Source: an uncultured Methanobrevibacter sp. | Lineage (GTDB): Archaea > Methanobacteriota > Methanobacteria > Methanobacteriales > Methanobacteriaceae | Assembly (NCBI GenBank): GCA_900319985.1 | Contig: ONQL01000061.1 | Location: 1 to 11,864 of the forward strand | Length of the DNA stretch: 11,864 bases | Direction: 5' to 3' | In this document: positions 1 to 5,697 of the stretch, one piece after another | Layout of the letters: each line of letters begins with the position of its first letter | Numbering within the stretch: the stretch's first letter is position 1 | Made by a program: the position numbers and the translations under genes | The notes under the pieces: generated by a model | What the model saw: the letters and a program-made list of their open reading frames with translations, nothing else | Databases searched by the model: none | Told to the model about the DNA's origin: nothing

Positions 1-104
1 ACAATGAAATAAACAAGAAAAACAACTAAATAATAAGAAAAAATATAAAAAAATCATAAACACAAAATTTGATTAAAAATTTTGCGTCACATCCTCAAAC
101 TCTT

Positions 105-120
105 AAAAAAAGAAAAAACC
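105..120 (-). terminator. U-tract terminator of the toxin-antitoxin unit
   Basis: On the minus strand this stretch reads as two T-runs (seven and six T) separated by a single C, about 60 nt past the toxin stop codon. Archaeal RNA polymerase terminates at U-rich tracts without needing a strong hairpin, so this is a good candidate 3' end. A 7-bp hairpin at 151-168 lies between the stop and the tract. Confidence 0.5.
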
Positions 121-150
121 AGGAAATCTATACGATCCCTTGTGTGGGAA

Positions 151-168
151 TAGGGTGATACCACCCTA
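151..168 (-). repeat. 7-bp perfect hairpin just after the toxin gene
   Basis: TAGGGTG (151-157) and CACCCTA (162-168) are perfect inverted repeats around a 4-nt loop. The hairpin starts about 12 nt after the toxin stop codon and is GC-rich compared with its surroundings. It could stabilise the 3' end or assist termination at the T-runs further on; no function is shown. Confidence 0.5.
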
Positions 169-179
169 CTTTGAAAGAA

Positions 180-482
180 TCAATTCCATTTTTTATAGAT
201 TGATCTTCTTGGACCAATATCAATTATTTCAACCTCTTTAGTTGATTCATTGATGAAATATATAATTCTATAATCACCCACCATTGTTTTCTTACATTTA
301 GGGCATTTTTTACTTCTAAATGAACTTTCTGCTTCTTTATACGGATCAACAGCTAATTGATAATATTTGCCATGTATCCTACTTATCAATTTTTCATCAT
401 CAGAATGATTATCCATGAATCTTATTGCTTTTTTATCTTCAAAAAGTTCATAATGCACTTCCGAATTATTTTCTGAGGGCAT
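180..482 (-). CDS. RelE/ParE-like toxin with CPKC knuckle
   Basis: This 100-residue protein is probably the toxin of a type II toxin-antitoxin pair, acting as a RelE-type ribosome-dependent mRNA endonuclease. Residues 18-50 fit the two N-terminal helices of the family. Residues 69-97 fit the C-terminal beta sheet: GDYRIIYFI at 69-77, then an IDIGPRRSIYK stretch at 87-97 where basic residues and a tyrosine normally sit in the active site. Odd point: the usual linker before the VGDYR strand is replaced by CPKC at 60-63, like half a zinc knuckle. The start codon lies inside the antitoxin gene (17-nt overlap, different frame) and has no clear ribosome binding site, so translation is probably coupled to the antitoxin. 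Family assignment rests on motif pattern only; the exact subfamily is uncertain. Confidence 0.68.
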   Translation of the reverse strand: MPSENNSEVHYELFEDKKAIRFMDNHSDDEKLISRIHGKYYQLAVDPYKEAESSFRSKKCPKCKKTMVGDYRIIYFINESTKEVEIIDIGPRRSIYKKWN

Positions 483-702
483 TTAAATCAACTTTTCTAG
501 TGCCGCTATAGTCCCCATTTTCAAAATGCCTAATTCTTTCATTATAGTAATCTGCTTCTTCATCACTTAATTCATCAAAATACATTCTTTCATACACCTC
601 TATTAATCTAGCTATAATATCATTATATGTTTCGGACTTCAAGCCCAAATGAGCTAGTTTTGTGTGAACTTCTTCAGTTACTCGAATAGTTTTCATAGAC
701 AT
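466..702 (-). CDS. Ribbon-helix-helix-like antitoxin
   Basis: This 78-residue protein starts with a short beta strand (KTIRVTEE, 4-11) followed by two helices (11-20 and 24-40), the layout of VapB/RelB-type ribbon-helix-helix antitoxins, which bind their own promoter as dimers. The acidic C-terminal half (41-64) would be the toxin-neutralising tail. The ATG at 702 is preferred over the ATG two codons later because a GGAGG (710-714 on the opposite strand) lies 7 nt before it. It is first in a two-gene unit and overlaps the toxin gene by 17 nt. Whether it is classed with VapB or RelB antitoxins cannot be settled by eye. Confidence 0.68.
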   Translation of the reverse strand: MSMKTIRVTEEVHTKLAHLGLKSETYNDIIARLIEVYERMYFDELSDEEADYYNERIRHFENGDYSGTRKVDLNALRK

Positions 703-740
703 AGCGAATCCTCCAGTATATTAAAGTTAATTAGATACAT

Positions 741-760
741 TAATTATATTAAATATATTA
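741..760 (-). promoter_or_regulatory. TATA-like region for the toxin-antitoxin unit
   Basis: The minus strand here is a near-continuous TATA-like stretch 40-60 nt before the antitoxin ATG. Transcription starting about 25 nt downstream would give a leader of roughly 20-30 nt that includes the GGAGG site. The whole region is extremely AT-rich, so the exact box is not defined. Confidence 0.35.
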
Positions 761-868
761 TTTATATTTATTGTAAATTAATATATCCTATTGAAGACAA
801 CTAACCTGAAACCTATTCCAACAAAAGATATGTATTGAAAAATAATGAAATTTTTTGAAGTGCAAAAG

Positions 869-899
869 TGTGAAAAATCACAAATGTGTAAAATCACAA
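869..899. repeat. Tandem 15-bp near-identical repeats with dyad
   Basis: TGTGAAAAATCACAA (869-883) and TGTGTAAAATCACAA (885-899) differ at one base and are spaced 16 nt apart. Each is also a dyad (TGTGA/TCACA in the first, TGTG/CACA in the second). This could be a paired protein-binding site, but it lies about 170 bp from the nearest start codon and no promoter can be tied to it. Confidence 0.45.
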
Positions 900-1151
900 C
901 CATATTCAAAAAGCAGAAAAACACAAACACAATAACGGCCAAATAAAACACTACAATACCATCACCATCCCAAAAAAAACTATGGCAAAATCACAATCAA
1001 AGAAATAACCCTAAGAACCATTGGTGTTCAGCACCAGAAAATCCAGTTACCACCCCACATTCAACCAGAAAAATCAAGCCACCAAAATCACTTTAAAAAT
1101 ATCAAAACAACCAAATACAAATAAATTATAATATAATTGACTAAAAATAAA

Positions 1152-1183
1152 ATAAATAAAAAAAAGAAGAGTTAAAAACTCTT
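1152..1183 (-). terminator. gdhA terminator: hairpin plus T-run
   Basis: AAGAGTT (1167-1173) and AACTCTT (1177-1183) form a perfect 7-bp stem with a 3-nt loop. On the minus strand this is followed within one base by eight T and then further T-rich sequence. It lies 25-55 nt past the gdhA stop codon and is the best-formed terminator of the window. Confidence 0.72.
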
Positions 1184-1207
1184 AAAATTGAAAATAAAAC
1201 TCTAAAA

Positions 1208-2542
1208 TCACACAATACCTTGTGCGTTCATAGCGTCAACAACTTTCTTGAATCCTGCAATGTTTGCTCCTGCAACATAGTTTTTGTCCATGCCGTATTC
1301 TTCAGCAGCAGCTGCAGCATTTTCGAAAATGGTTTCCATAATGGTTTGGAGTCTTCCGTCAACCTCTTCAAAGGTCCAGGATAATCTTTCTGAGTTTTGT
1401 GACATTTCAAGTGCAGAAGTTGCTACTCCACCAGCGTTTGAAGCTTTACCTGGTGCGAATAATACGTCGTTTTCTTGTAAGAATTCAGTTGCTTCAATAG
1501 TGGTTGGCATATTTGCTCCTTCAGCAACTGCTAAAACTCCATTTTCAACCAATGTTTTAGCATCTTCTAATTGCAATTCATTTTGAGTAGCGCATGGAAG
1601 AGCGATGTCACATTTAATGGTCCATACACCTTTGCCTTCGTGGTATTCAGCACTGTCTCTAGCTTCAGCATATGCAGTTAATCTTTCTCTTCTAATTTCT
1701 TTTACTTCTTTTAATAACTCAACGTCGATTCCTTCAGGGTCGTAAATCCAACCGGTTGAATCGGAACAGGTTACAGGTTTACCACCTAATTGTTGAGCTT
1801 TTTCGATTGCATAAATTGCTACGTTACCTGCACCGGACACTGCAATGGTTTTGCCTGCAATGTCAATATCGTTTGCTTTTAACATAGCATTAGTGAAGTA
1901 TAATAATCCGTATCCAGTAGCTTCGGTTCTTGCAAGGGATCCTCCGAAGGTTAATCCTTTACCGGTTAATACTCCTTCATATAATCCTCTGATTCTTTTG
2001 TATTGACCAAATAAGAAACCGATTTCTCGGCCACCTACTCCAATATCCCCAGCAGGTACATCAGTGTCTGCTCCGATGTATTTGCATAATTCAGTCATGA
2101 AGCTTTGACAGAATGCCATGATTTCTCTGTCGGATTTTCCTTTAGGATCAAAGTCAGATCCACCTTTTCCTCCGCCAATTGGAAGACCGGTTAAGGAGTT
2201 TTTGAAGATTTGTTCGAAACCTAAGAATTTGATGATACCGAGGTTTACTGAAGGGTGGAAACGTAATCCTCCTTTGTAAGGTCCGATTGCACCGTTGAAT
2301 TGTACACGGTAACCGGTGTTTACTTGCACTTGTCCGTTGTCATCTACCCATGGAACACGGAATTTGAATTGTCTTTCCGGATTGGTTAATCTTTCAAGAA
2401 GTGCGTTTTTCTTAAATTCTTCTTCGTTTTCTTCAATAACAACCCTTAAGGATTCCAATACTTCGCGTACAGCTTGATGGAATTCTGGTTCGGAAGGGTT
2501 TTGTTCAATAATAGTTTCAATTACATCATCTACGTATGACAA
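1208..2542 (-). CDS. gdhA: NADP-type glutamate dehydrogenase
   Basis: Catalyses reversible reductive amination of 2-oxoglutarate to glutamate in the cytoplasm, usually in the assimilatory direction. The 444 residues match the length and sequence style of the small hexameric, E. coli-type family. Visible are the substrate region (GGLRFHPS, 91-98), the catalytic lysine in GGGKGG (K126), the active-site aspartate in AGDIGVGGRE (D165), and a Rossmann GAGN motif (237-240) followed by SDS near 260-262. The start is TTG: no ATG fits, and GGAGG (2550-2554, opposite strand) stands 7 nt before it. NADP preference is inferred from family resemblance. The sequence resembles bacterial rather than thermophile-archaeal enzymes, which suggests old acquisition from bacteria. 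It appears to be transcribed alone, with its own terminator and a spacer rich in candidate regulatory sites. Confidence 0.95.
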   Translation of the reverse strand: MSYVDDVIETIIEQNPSEPEFHQAVREVLESLRVVIEENEEEFKKNALLERLTNPERQFKFRVPWVDDNGQVQVNTGYRVQFNGAIGPYKGGLRFHPSVNLGIIKFLGFEQIFKNSLTGLPIGGGKGGSDFDPKGKSDREIMAFCQSFMTELCKYIGADTDVPAGDIGVGGREIGFLFGQYKRIRGLYEGVLTGKGLTFGGSLARTEATGYGLLYFTNAMLKANDIDIAGKTIAVSGAGNVAIYAIEKAQQLGGKPVTCSDSTGWIYDPEGIDVELLKEVKEIRRERLTAYAEARDSAEYHEGKGVWTIKCDIALPCATQNELQLEDAKTLVENGVLAVAEGANMPTTIEATEFLQENDVLFAPGKASNAGGVATSALEMSQNSERLSWTFEEVDGRLQTIMETIFENAAAAAEEYGMDKNYVAGANIAGFKKVVDAMNAQGIV

Positions 2543-2597
2543 AAATATTCCTCCAAATTAAATTTAGATGTATATCATTAAATTTTCAAATTTATTG

Positions 2598-2610
2598 CTG
2601 GCGACGCCAG
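2598..2610. promoter_or_regulatory. GC-rich palindrome at likely gdhA start site
   Basis: CTGGCG-A-CGCCAG is a perfect 13-bp palindrome embedded in sequence that is almost entirely A and T. It lies 56-68 nt before the gdhA start and about 25 nt downstream of a TATA-like box (2621-2632), so it would straddle the transcription start. That is a typical repressor operator position. I do not recognise the motif. A leader hairpin is the alternative. Confidence 0.55.
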
Positions 2611-2620
2611 ATTTAACAAT

Positions 2621-2632
2621 ATAATATATTAT
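2621..2632 (-). promoter_or_regulatory. Probable TATA box of gdhA
   Basis: The minus strand reads AATATATTAT-like sequence here, about 80-90 nt before the TTG start. Initiation 25 nt downstream would fall near 2600, inside the GC-rich palindrome, giving a leader of about 60 nt. Other TATA-like words exist nearby, so the choice is tentative. Confidence 0.4.
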
Positions 2633-2815
2633 TTGAATTTTATCATATTTAAATATTTTTCAATTTTTAATTAAATAACCGAATAAAATACATACAATAT
2701 CCAATATATCTTAAACAAAATATAATATTATTCAAAATAATTATTTAATTAAATATACGAATTGAGATAATAACTTAAACTGTCTAGCGAAAATAAATAA
2801 TTAATGTACAAAGTC

Positions 2816-2829
2816 GGAAAATGACTTCC
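2816..2829. promoter_or_regulatory. NrpR-type site GGAA-N6-TTCC
   Basis: GGAA at 2816-2819 and TTCC at 2826-2829 with exactly six bases between match the known operator of the archaeal nitrogen repressor NrpR. A further TTCCGA at 2839-2844 mirrors the TCGGAA at 2814-2819. The neighbouring gdhA is a nitrogen-assimilation gene, but the site is about 275 bp before its start and about 135 bp before the TATA box of the plus-strand gene, farther than usual. One chance match in a window of this size is not very unlikely. Confidence 0.35.
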
Positions 2830-2865
2830 AACAAAAAATTCCGAATGGTGAAATCAACATATGTC

Positions 2866-2889
2866 AAAAAAAATTGCCCAAAACGGCAA
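2866..2889 (-). terminator. Orphan hairpin plus T8 on the minus strand
   Basis: TTGCC (2874-2878) and GGCAA (2885-2889) form a 5-bp stem with a 6-nt loop. On the minus strand the stem is followed directly by eight T (2873-2866). No gene lies just upstream on that strand, so it may end a small RNA, or trim read-through from the minus strand before gdhA. Confidence 0.4.
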
Positions 2890-2950
2890 AAATACAGAAC
2901 AAAACAGAGCAAATGAAAAAAATTATTAAACAAAATAATATGTAACTAAA

Positions 2951-2966
2951 AAAACAATATTGTTTT
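2951..2966. promoter_or_regulatory. 16-bp perfect palindrome touching a TATA box
   Basis: The sequence AAAACAATATTGTTTT is its own reverse complement. Its right end overlaps the TATA box at 2963-2972, and the half-site AAAACAAT recurs at 2983-2990, near the expected transcription start. This arrangement suits a repressor operator for the small gene downstream. Palindromes of this length do arise by chance in AT-rich DNA. Confidence 0.42.
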
Positions 2967-2972
2967 ATATAC
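2963..2972 (+). promoter_or_regulatory. TATA box for the small basic gene
   Basis: TTTTATATAC is the clearest TATA-like element before the plus-strand gene. Initiation about 25 nt downstream would be near 2990-2997, leaving about 50 nt of leader before the ATG at 3047. The same bases read on the minus strand (GTATATAAAA) are also a plausible TATA box, so the promoter could be bidirectional. Confidence 0.5.
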
Positions 2973-3046
2973 TATAATTAACAAAACAATTTACAAAGTT
3001 GTATGAAATTTATTTTTTAATACACAAAACTATAAAATGTGAAAGA

Positions 3047-3295
3047 ATGAATGTTACAAAGATATCCCAATCACAATACCATGAACTGAAAAAAACATAT
3101 CTGCACAAAAACAGATGCATGTATTCCCTTTACCTAGACTTAAACAGGGAAATACCAATTGACAAGCAGATATTTTTTAGAGTAATCAATAAAATTCGCC
3201 AAGAGGAAGGCTATCGCCCATTCTATTATTTAGATAAAGAAAAAAAGAAAAAAAGAAGTATCAATAAGCCTCAGACTTATCAATATTCAACATAA
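3047..3295 (+). CDS. Small basic protein, unknown function
   Basis: I do not recognise this 82-residue protein. It is rich in basic and aromatic residues, with a probable helix at about 7-18, a middle section reading LYLDLNREIPIDKQ (28-41), a helix near 42-55 (FFRVINKIRQEEG), and a lysine-rich tail (64-70) that could bind nucleic acid. The ATG at 3047 is chosen because a GTGA lies 4 nt before it and the TATA box leaves room for a leader. An in-frame TTG at 2999 would add 16 residues but would require a nearly leaderless message. The 3' end overlaps aRF1 tail to tail by 16 nt. The palindrome at its promoter fits, but does not show, a DNA-binding protein that controls itself. Confidence 0.5.
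   Translation: MNVTKISQSQYHELKKTYLHKNRCMYSLYLDLNREIPIDKQIFFRVINKIRQEEGYRPFYYLDKEKKKKRSINKPQTYQYST
3236..3280 (-). terminator. aRF1 terminator inside the convergent gene
   Basis: On the minus strand the aRF1 stop region forms a small stem (ATAAG 3264-3268 with CTTAT 3276-3280) followed by a long T-rich tract (complement of 3236-3256, interrupted by only three C). The same bases on the plus strand encode the lysine-rich tail of the small basic protein, so one sequence may serve both purposes. Confidence 0.5.
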
Positions 3296-4524
3296 TATCT
3301 CATGATGGCCGCTATTCCACCAAATGCTCTGAAAAGCTGCATACCCTCTTCAGTTTCAGTGGAAATGAACTCGACGTCAGTATTCATTTCTTCAGCTTTT
3401 TCAATAAAGTCATCAGCAAGATCCACTGAGGATTCCTCTTTTAAAACCTCACCGCAGTTAGGGCATTTTGGCTTAAGACCGTCGGCTTCAGCCTGATTTT
3501 TGACAGTTATTTCCTTTTGTGTGCCGCAGCTTGGACATATATATCCTTTACGCATGCTGCTTAAATCTTCAGATAAAAGCAAAATGTCAACAGCACCCAT
3601 AATAAGGTTGTTTCTAACCTGATTTTCACCATAAGAACATAATCCCTTATCCTTTCTCAATTCCTGAATGAACCTTTGAACCAGTTTTTTCTCATGCATC
3701 ACATCAAGGTTTTCCAAATCATCGGCAGCCCTTGCGATAACTTCACGGATGCCCTCTTCTCCAGTATATGATGTATCGACAATAGAAATTACCTTGTTTT
3801 TAAGTTCATACTGCAAGTATTCACCATCATAGAAATCCTTTTTGGTAAAACCCGGACCTCCAAGAATAATACCCTTCAAATCGTCTTTCAAAGGAAGGAA
3901 GGCTTCGTTCATATGTTCCCCAATACGTTTTAAAAACTGGTGAGCCAAATCTTCAATAACACGGTCAAACCTTCTCTGTGATTGTCCTCCAGCCTTGTGT
4001 TTTCCAGGAACACCACTGGTCAAATGACCCAGAATGTTTTCCTTTTTACCTTTTAGGGTAGCGTATGTTGCCTCGTTTCTGTCAATTACAGCAACACCAT
4101 AAACATCACGCTCTTCAATCATGTATTCCAAAGGTTCAACGAAAAATTCGTTGTTACATTTGTACCAGTAGGTTGTAACAGGTTCAGGCGGTTCGATTAT
4201 ATATTTTTCCATCTTTTCGGTACCTGGACCTCCTTTTGGAATCATTCCCACAAACAGCACCAGACCGTTTTCGGGAGGTTGTTTATATAACTTAATACTT
4301 TCTAAAATAACTGCAATAGCTGACTGTACATTTTTTCTTGTTTGTTTACTCTTAATGTTAGCACTCTGACCCATTTCATCACGCATGTGCTTACCGACAT
4401 CACTCAATTGTTTGGATGGTGGGATGTAAACGGAAACAAGCTCTGTACCTCTGCCTCTCTTACCTGCTAATTCCTTTAAGGTTTTTTTAAATTCATATAA
4501 TTCTTTTGATGATACATCTGCCAT
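3280..4524 (-). CDS. prf1: Peptide chain release factor aRF1
   Basis: Recognises all three stop codons in the ribosomal A site and triggers peptide release, as its eukaryotic relative eRF1 does. The 414 residues match full-length aRF1. Domain 1 holds NIKS (56-59) and the YxCxxxF element (121-127 region) that read the stop codon. Domain 2 holds GGQ (179-181) in AGGQSQRRFDR, which enters the peptidyl transferase centre. Domain 3 carries two CPxCG knuckles (330-334 and 354-358) typical of the archaeal protein and contacts aRF3/aEF1A and ABCE1 in the family. A TATA-like word (about 4576-4590) lies 50-65 nt upstream; no strong ribosome binding site is visible. It follows the 4600-5577 gene on the same strand after 75 nt but seems to have its own promoter. 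Confidence 0.97.
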   Translation of the reverse strand: MADVSSKELYEFKKTLKELAGKRGRGTELVSVYIPPSKQLSDVGKHMRDEMGQSANIKSKQTRKNVQSAIAVILESIKLYKQPPENGLVLFVGMIPKGGPGTEKMEKYIIEPPEPVTTYWYKCNNEFFVEPLEYMIEERDVYGVAVIDRNEATYATLKGKKENILGHLTSGVPGKHKAGGQSQRRFDRVIEDLAHQFLKRIGEHMNEAFLPLKDDLKGIILGGPGFTKKDFYDGEYLQYELKNKVISIVDTSYTGEEGIREVIARAADDLENLDVMHEKKLVQRFIQELRKDKGLCSYGENQVRNNLIMGAVDILLLSEDLSSMRKGYICPSCGTQKEITVKNQAEADGLKPKCPNCGEVLKEESSVDLADDFIEKAEEMNTDVEFISTETEEGMQLFRAFGGIAAIMRYYVEY

Positions 4525-4587
4525 GTTATCCCTATAAAAATTAAATTAATATAATAGTAATAAATATCTTTTTTTAAATATAAATAA

Positions 4588-4599
4588 TTAATGAAAAAA
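4588..4599 (-). terminator. T6 tract directly after a stop codon
   Basis: On the minus strand the stop codon of the 325-residue gene is followed at once by six T. There is no hairpin. It could terminate that gene just before the aRF1 promoter. Confidence 0.3.
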
Positions 4600-5577
4600 T
4601 CAGTCTAATTTGGCTTTTCCATATTTTTCAAATAATTTAACATTTGCTTCATCAATCGTGTTTATTTCAAGCAAATCCATTTCGGTCAAATCGATTATTT
4701 CACGTGCAAGTTGAAGATAGGTGTCGGGATAGTCATTGTAGCCGAAAATATGCCATATCACGTCACCCTCAAAAACAATTTCAAGATACCAGTCATATCC
4801 TTCAAGGTCTTCAGGATCATAGCTATCAGATTTCATGTGATAGTCATCCTGAGTCCACATATAGACATGATATCTTTCAAGAAGCTCCAAAATCGTTTTT
4901 TCGTCCCCATCAGTCATGTTCCTATCAATATATCCATCAATCCTTTTGTTTTCAAAATTGACAATCAAACGTGGATTCGGCAATTCATAAGGATAGCACC
5001 TGTAATGTCCGAATTCTATTGCCTTGATTTTTAATTTTTTTCCGTCGAGATAGACCCCATCCTTTCTCAGGTCATGATAAAGGGGAGTTGCAAACTGCCT
5101 TTGGTAGTTGAGGTGAAGCACGTCAAAGTTAAAGAAGTCCTTAAGCATCTCCCCGAAGGCAATCCAGTTTTTTGGAAAGTTATTTTTAAAGGAGTATTCC
5201 TCAAAGCCGTCGGTGGAATAGATTATGACAATGCAGGAGTAAATCGACTCCAGTTTTTCAAAATAGGAAAATTCCTCAGATTCAAAATCCTCAAATAGTT
5301 TCAAACCGGTAAAGTCAAATAAGAAATCATCTGCCTGCCTGTCATCAAATGTTCTTATTTCACTGGTCATCTTTCGCCTCAAATCAACAAGAACATCAAC
5401 CCATGAGTCATCGCACAGGCTGTTTTCGGCCAGGAACTTGTCACCGCTTCCCCTTTCAGAAATTTTATAGTATGCCATATTACTTGAAAAATCGATGGTG
5501 AAGCATTCATAGTGACGATTAAGGCGCTTGAAATTGAATCTTTGAGTAATCTCTATTTTTTCTATCATAAAAATCAT
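4600..5577 (-). CDS. Acidic protein with duplicated domain, unknown
   Basis: I do not recognise this 325-residue protein. It has no signal peptide or membrane segment, so it is probably cytoplasmic, and it is acidic and rich in Asp, Glu, Tyr and Phe. Two segments look like copies of one another: about 113-155 and about 261-304. Each has a beta strand, a short turn (TDG, EGD), a strand ending near an N-N/D-aromatic-P element (NNFP, NDYP), and an amphipathic helix, and each is preceded by a beta/helix section. Similar strand-N-x-YP-helix segments occur in uncharacterised proteins of gut microbes, as far as I recall. Two in-frame ATGs (5577 and 5568) are possible starts and neither has a clear ribosome binding site; the first is reported. 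It is divergent from the zinc-ribbon gene. Confidence 0.72.
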   Translation of the reverse strand: MIFMIEKIEITQRFNFKRLNRHYECFTIDFSSNMAYYKISERGSGDKFLAENSLCDDSWVDVLVDLRRKMTSEIRTFDDRQADDFLFDFTGLKLFEDFESEEFSYFEKLESIYSCIVIIYSTDGFEEYSFKNNFPKNWIAFGEMLKDFFNFDVLHLNYQRQFATPLYHDLRKDGVYLDGKKLKIKAIEFGHYRCYPYELPNPRLIVNFENKRIDGYIDRNMTDGDEKTILELLERYHVYMWTQDDYHMKSDSYDPEDLEGYDWYLEIVFEGDVIWHIFGYNDYPDTYLQLAREIIDLTEMDLLEINTIDEANVKLFEKYGKAKLD

Positions 5578-5617
5578 GAAAAGTTTAAGTAATACACTTC
5601 ATAATATGTCTTCCAAG

Positions 5618-5632
5618 TTTAATATAGATATC
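5618..5632 (-). promoter_or_regulatory. TATA-like box for the 325-residue gene
   Basis: The minus strand reads CTATATTAA-like sequence about 45-55 nt before the first ATG, leaving a leader of roughly 20 nt. It is back to back with the promoter of the zinc-ribbon gene. Confidence 0.35.
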
Positions 5633-5654
5633 TAGCCGATTAACAATTAAAAAA

Positions 5655-5663
5655 CTATATAAA
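5655..5663 (+). promoter_or_regulatory. TATA box of the zinc-ribbon gene
   Basis: CTATATAAA closely matches an archaeal TATA box. It lies 35-43 nt before the first ATG, predicting a leader of about 10 nt that contains GTGAT (5690-5694). That spacing suits the second of the two adjacent ATG codons (5701) slightly better than the first (5698). Confidence 0.55.
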
Positions 5664-5697
5664 CAATCAGAAGTTAATTAATAAAATAAGTGATATT

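Larger units (their letters stand above)
720..1150. other. Gene-free spacer with strong C-over-G skew
   Basis: No convincing gene is present. From about 840 to 1135 the plus strand is rich in A and C and poor in G; between 901 and 1020 I count about 31 C against 8 G. Two 15-bp near-identical direct repeats lie at 869-883 and 885-899, and the core AAAATCAC recurs at 987, 1084 and 1204. The spacer may be a decayed gene or an untranslated transcribed region, but I cannot identify a parent sequence. Confidence 0.4.

Noticed and set aside
63..84. Perfect 8-bp inverted repeat CAAAATTT/AAATTTTG
   Set aside because: Pure A/T stem except the outer pair in a very AT-rich spacer; likely by chance and not linked to any transcript.
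869..883. CRP-like site TGTGA-TCACA
   Set aside because: The spacer is 4 nt rather than 6, and this bacterial regulator is not expected in this archaeon.
780..935. Minus-strand open frame of about 50 codons rich in Phe and Val that looks like a membrane helix
   Set aside because: The strand is G/T-rich, so Phe/Val-rich frames arise by composition; there is no ATG, no ribosome binding site and no terminator.
1..1150. CRISPR array in the gene-poor left end
   Set aside because: Only two short near-identical repeats 16 nt apart occur; there is no repeated unit with spacers of constant length.
2913..2945. Ten-codon ATG open frame on the plus strand upstream of the small basic gene
   Set aside because: No ribosome binding site, very low complexity, and it precedes the TATA box rather than following it.
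4644..5298. Three plus-strand open frames of 74-107 codons
   Set aside because: They lie opposite the 325-residue gene, lack domain-like sequence and promoters, and mirror its codon pattern.
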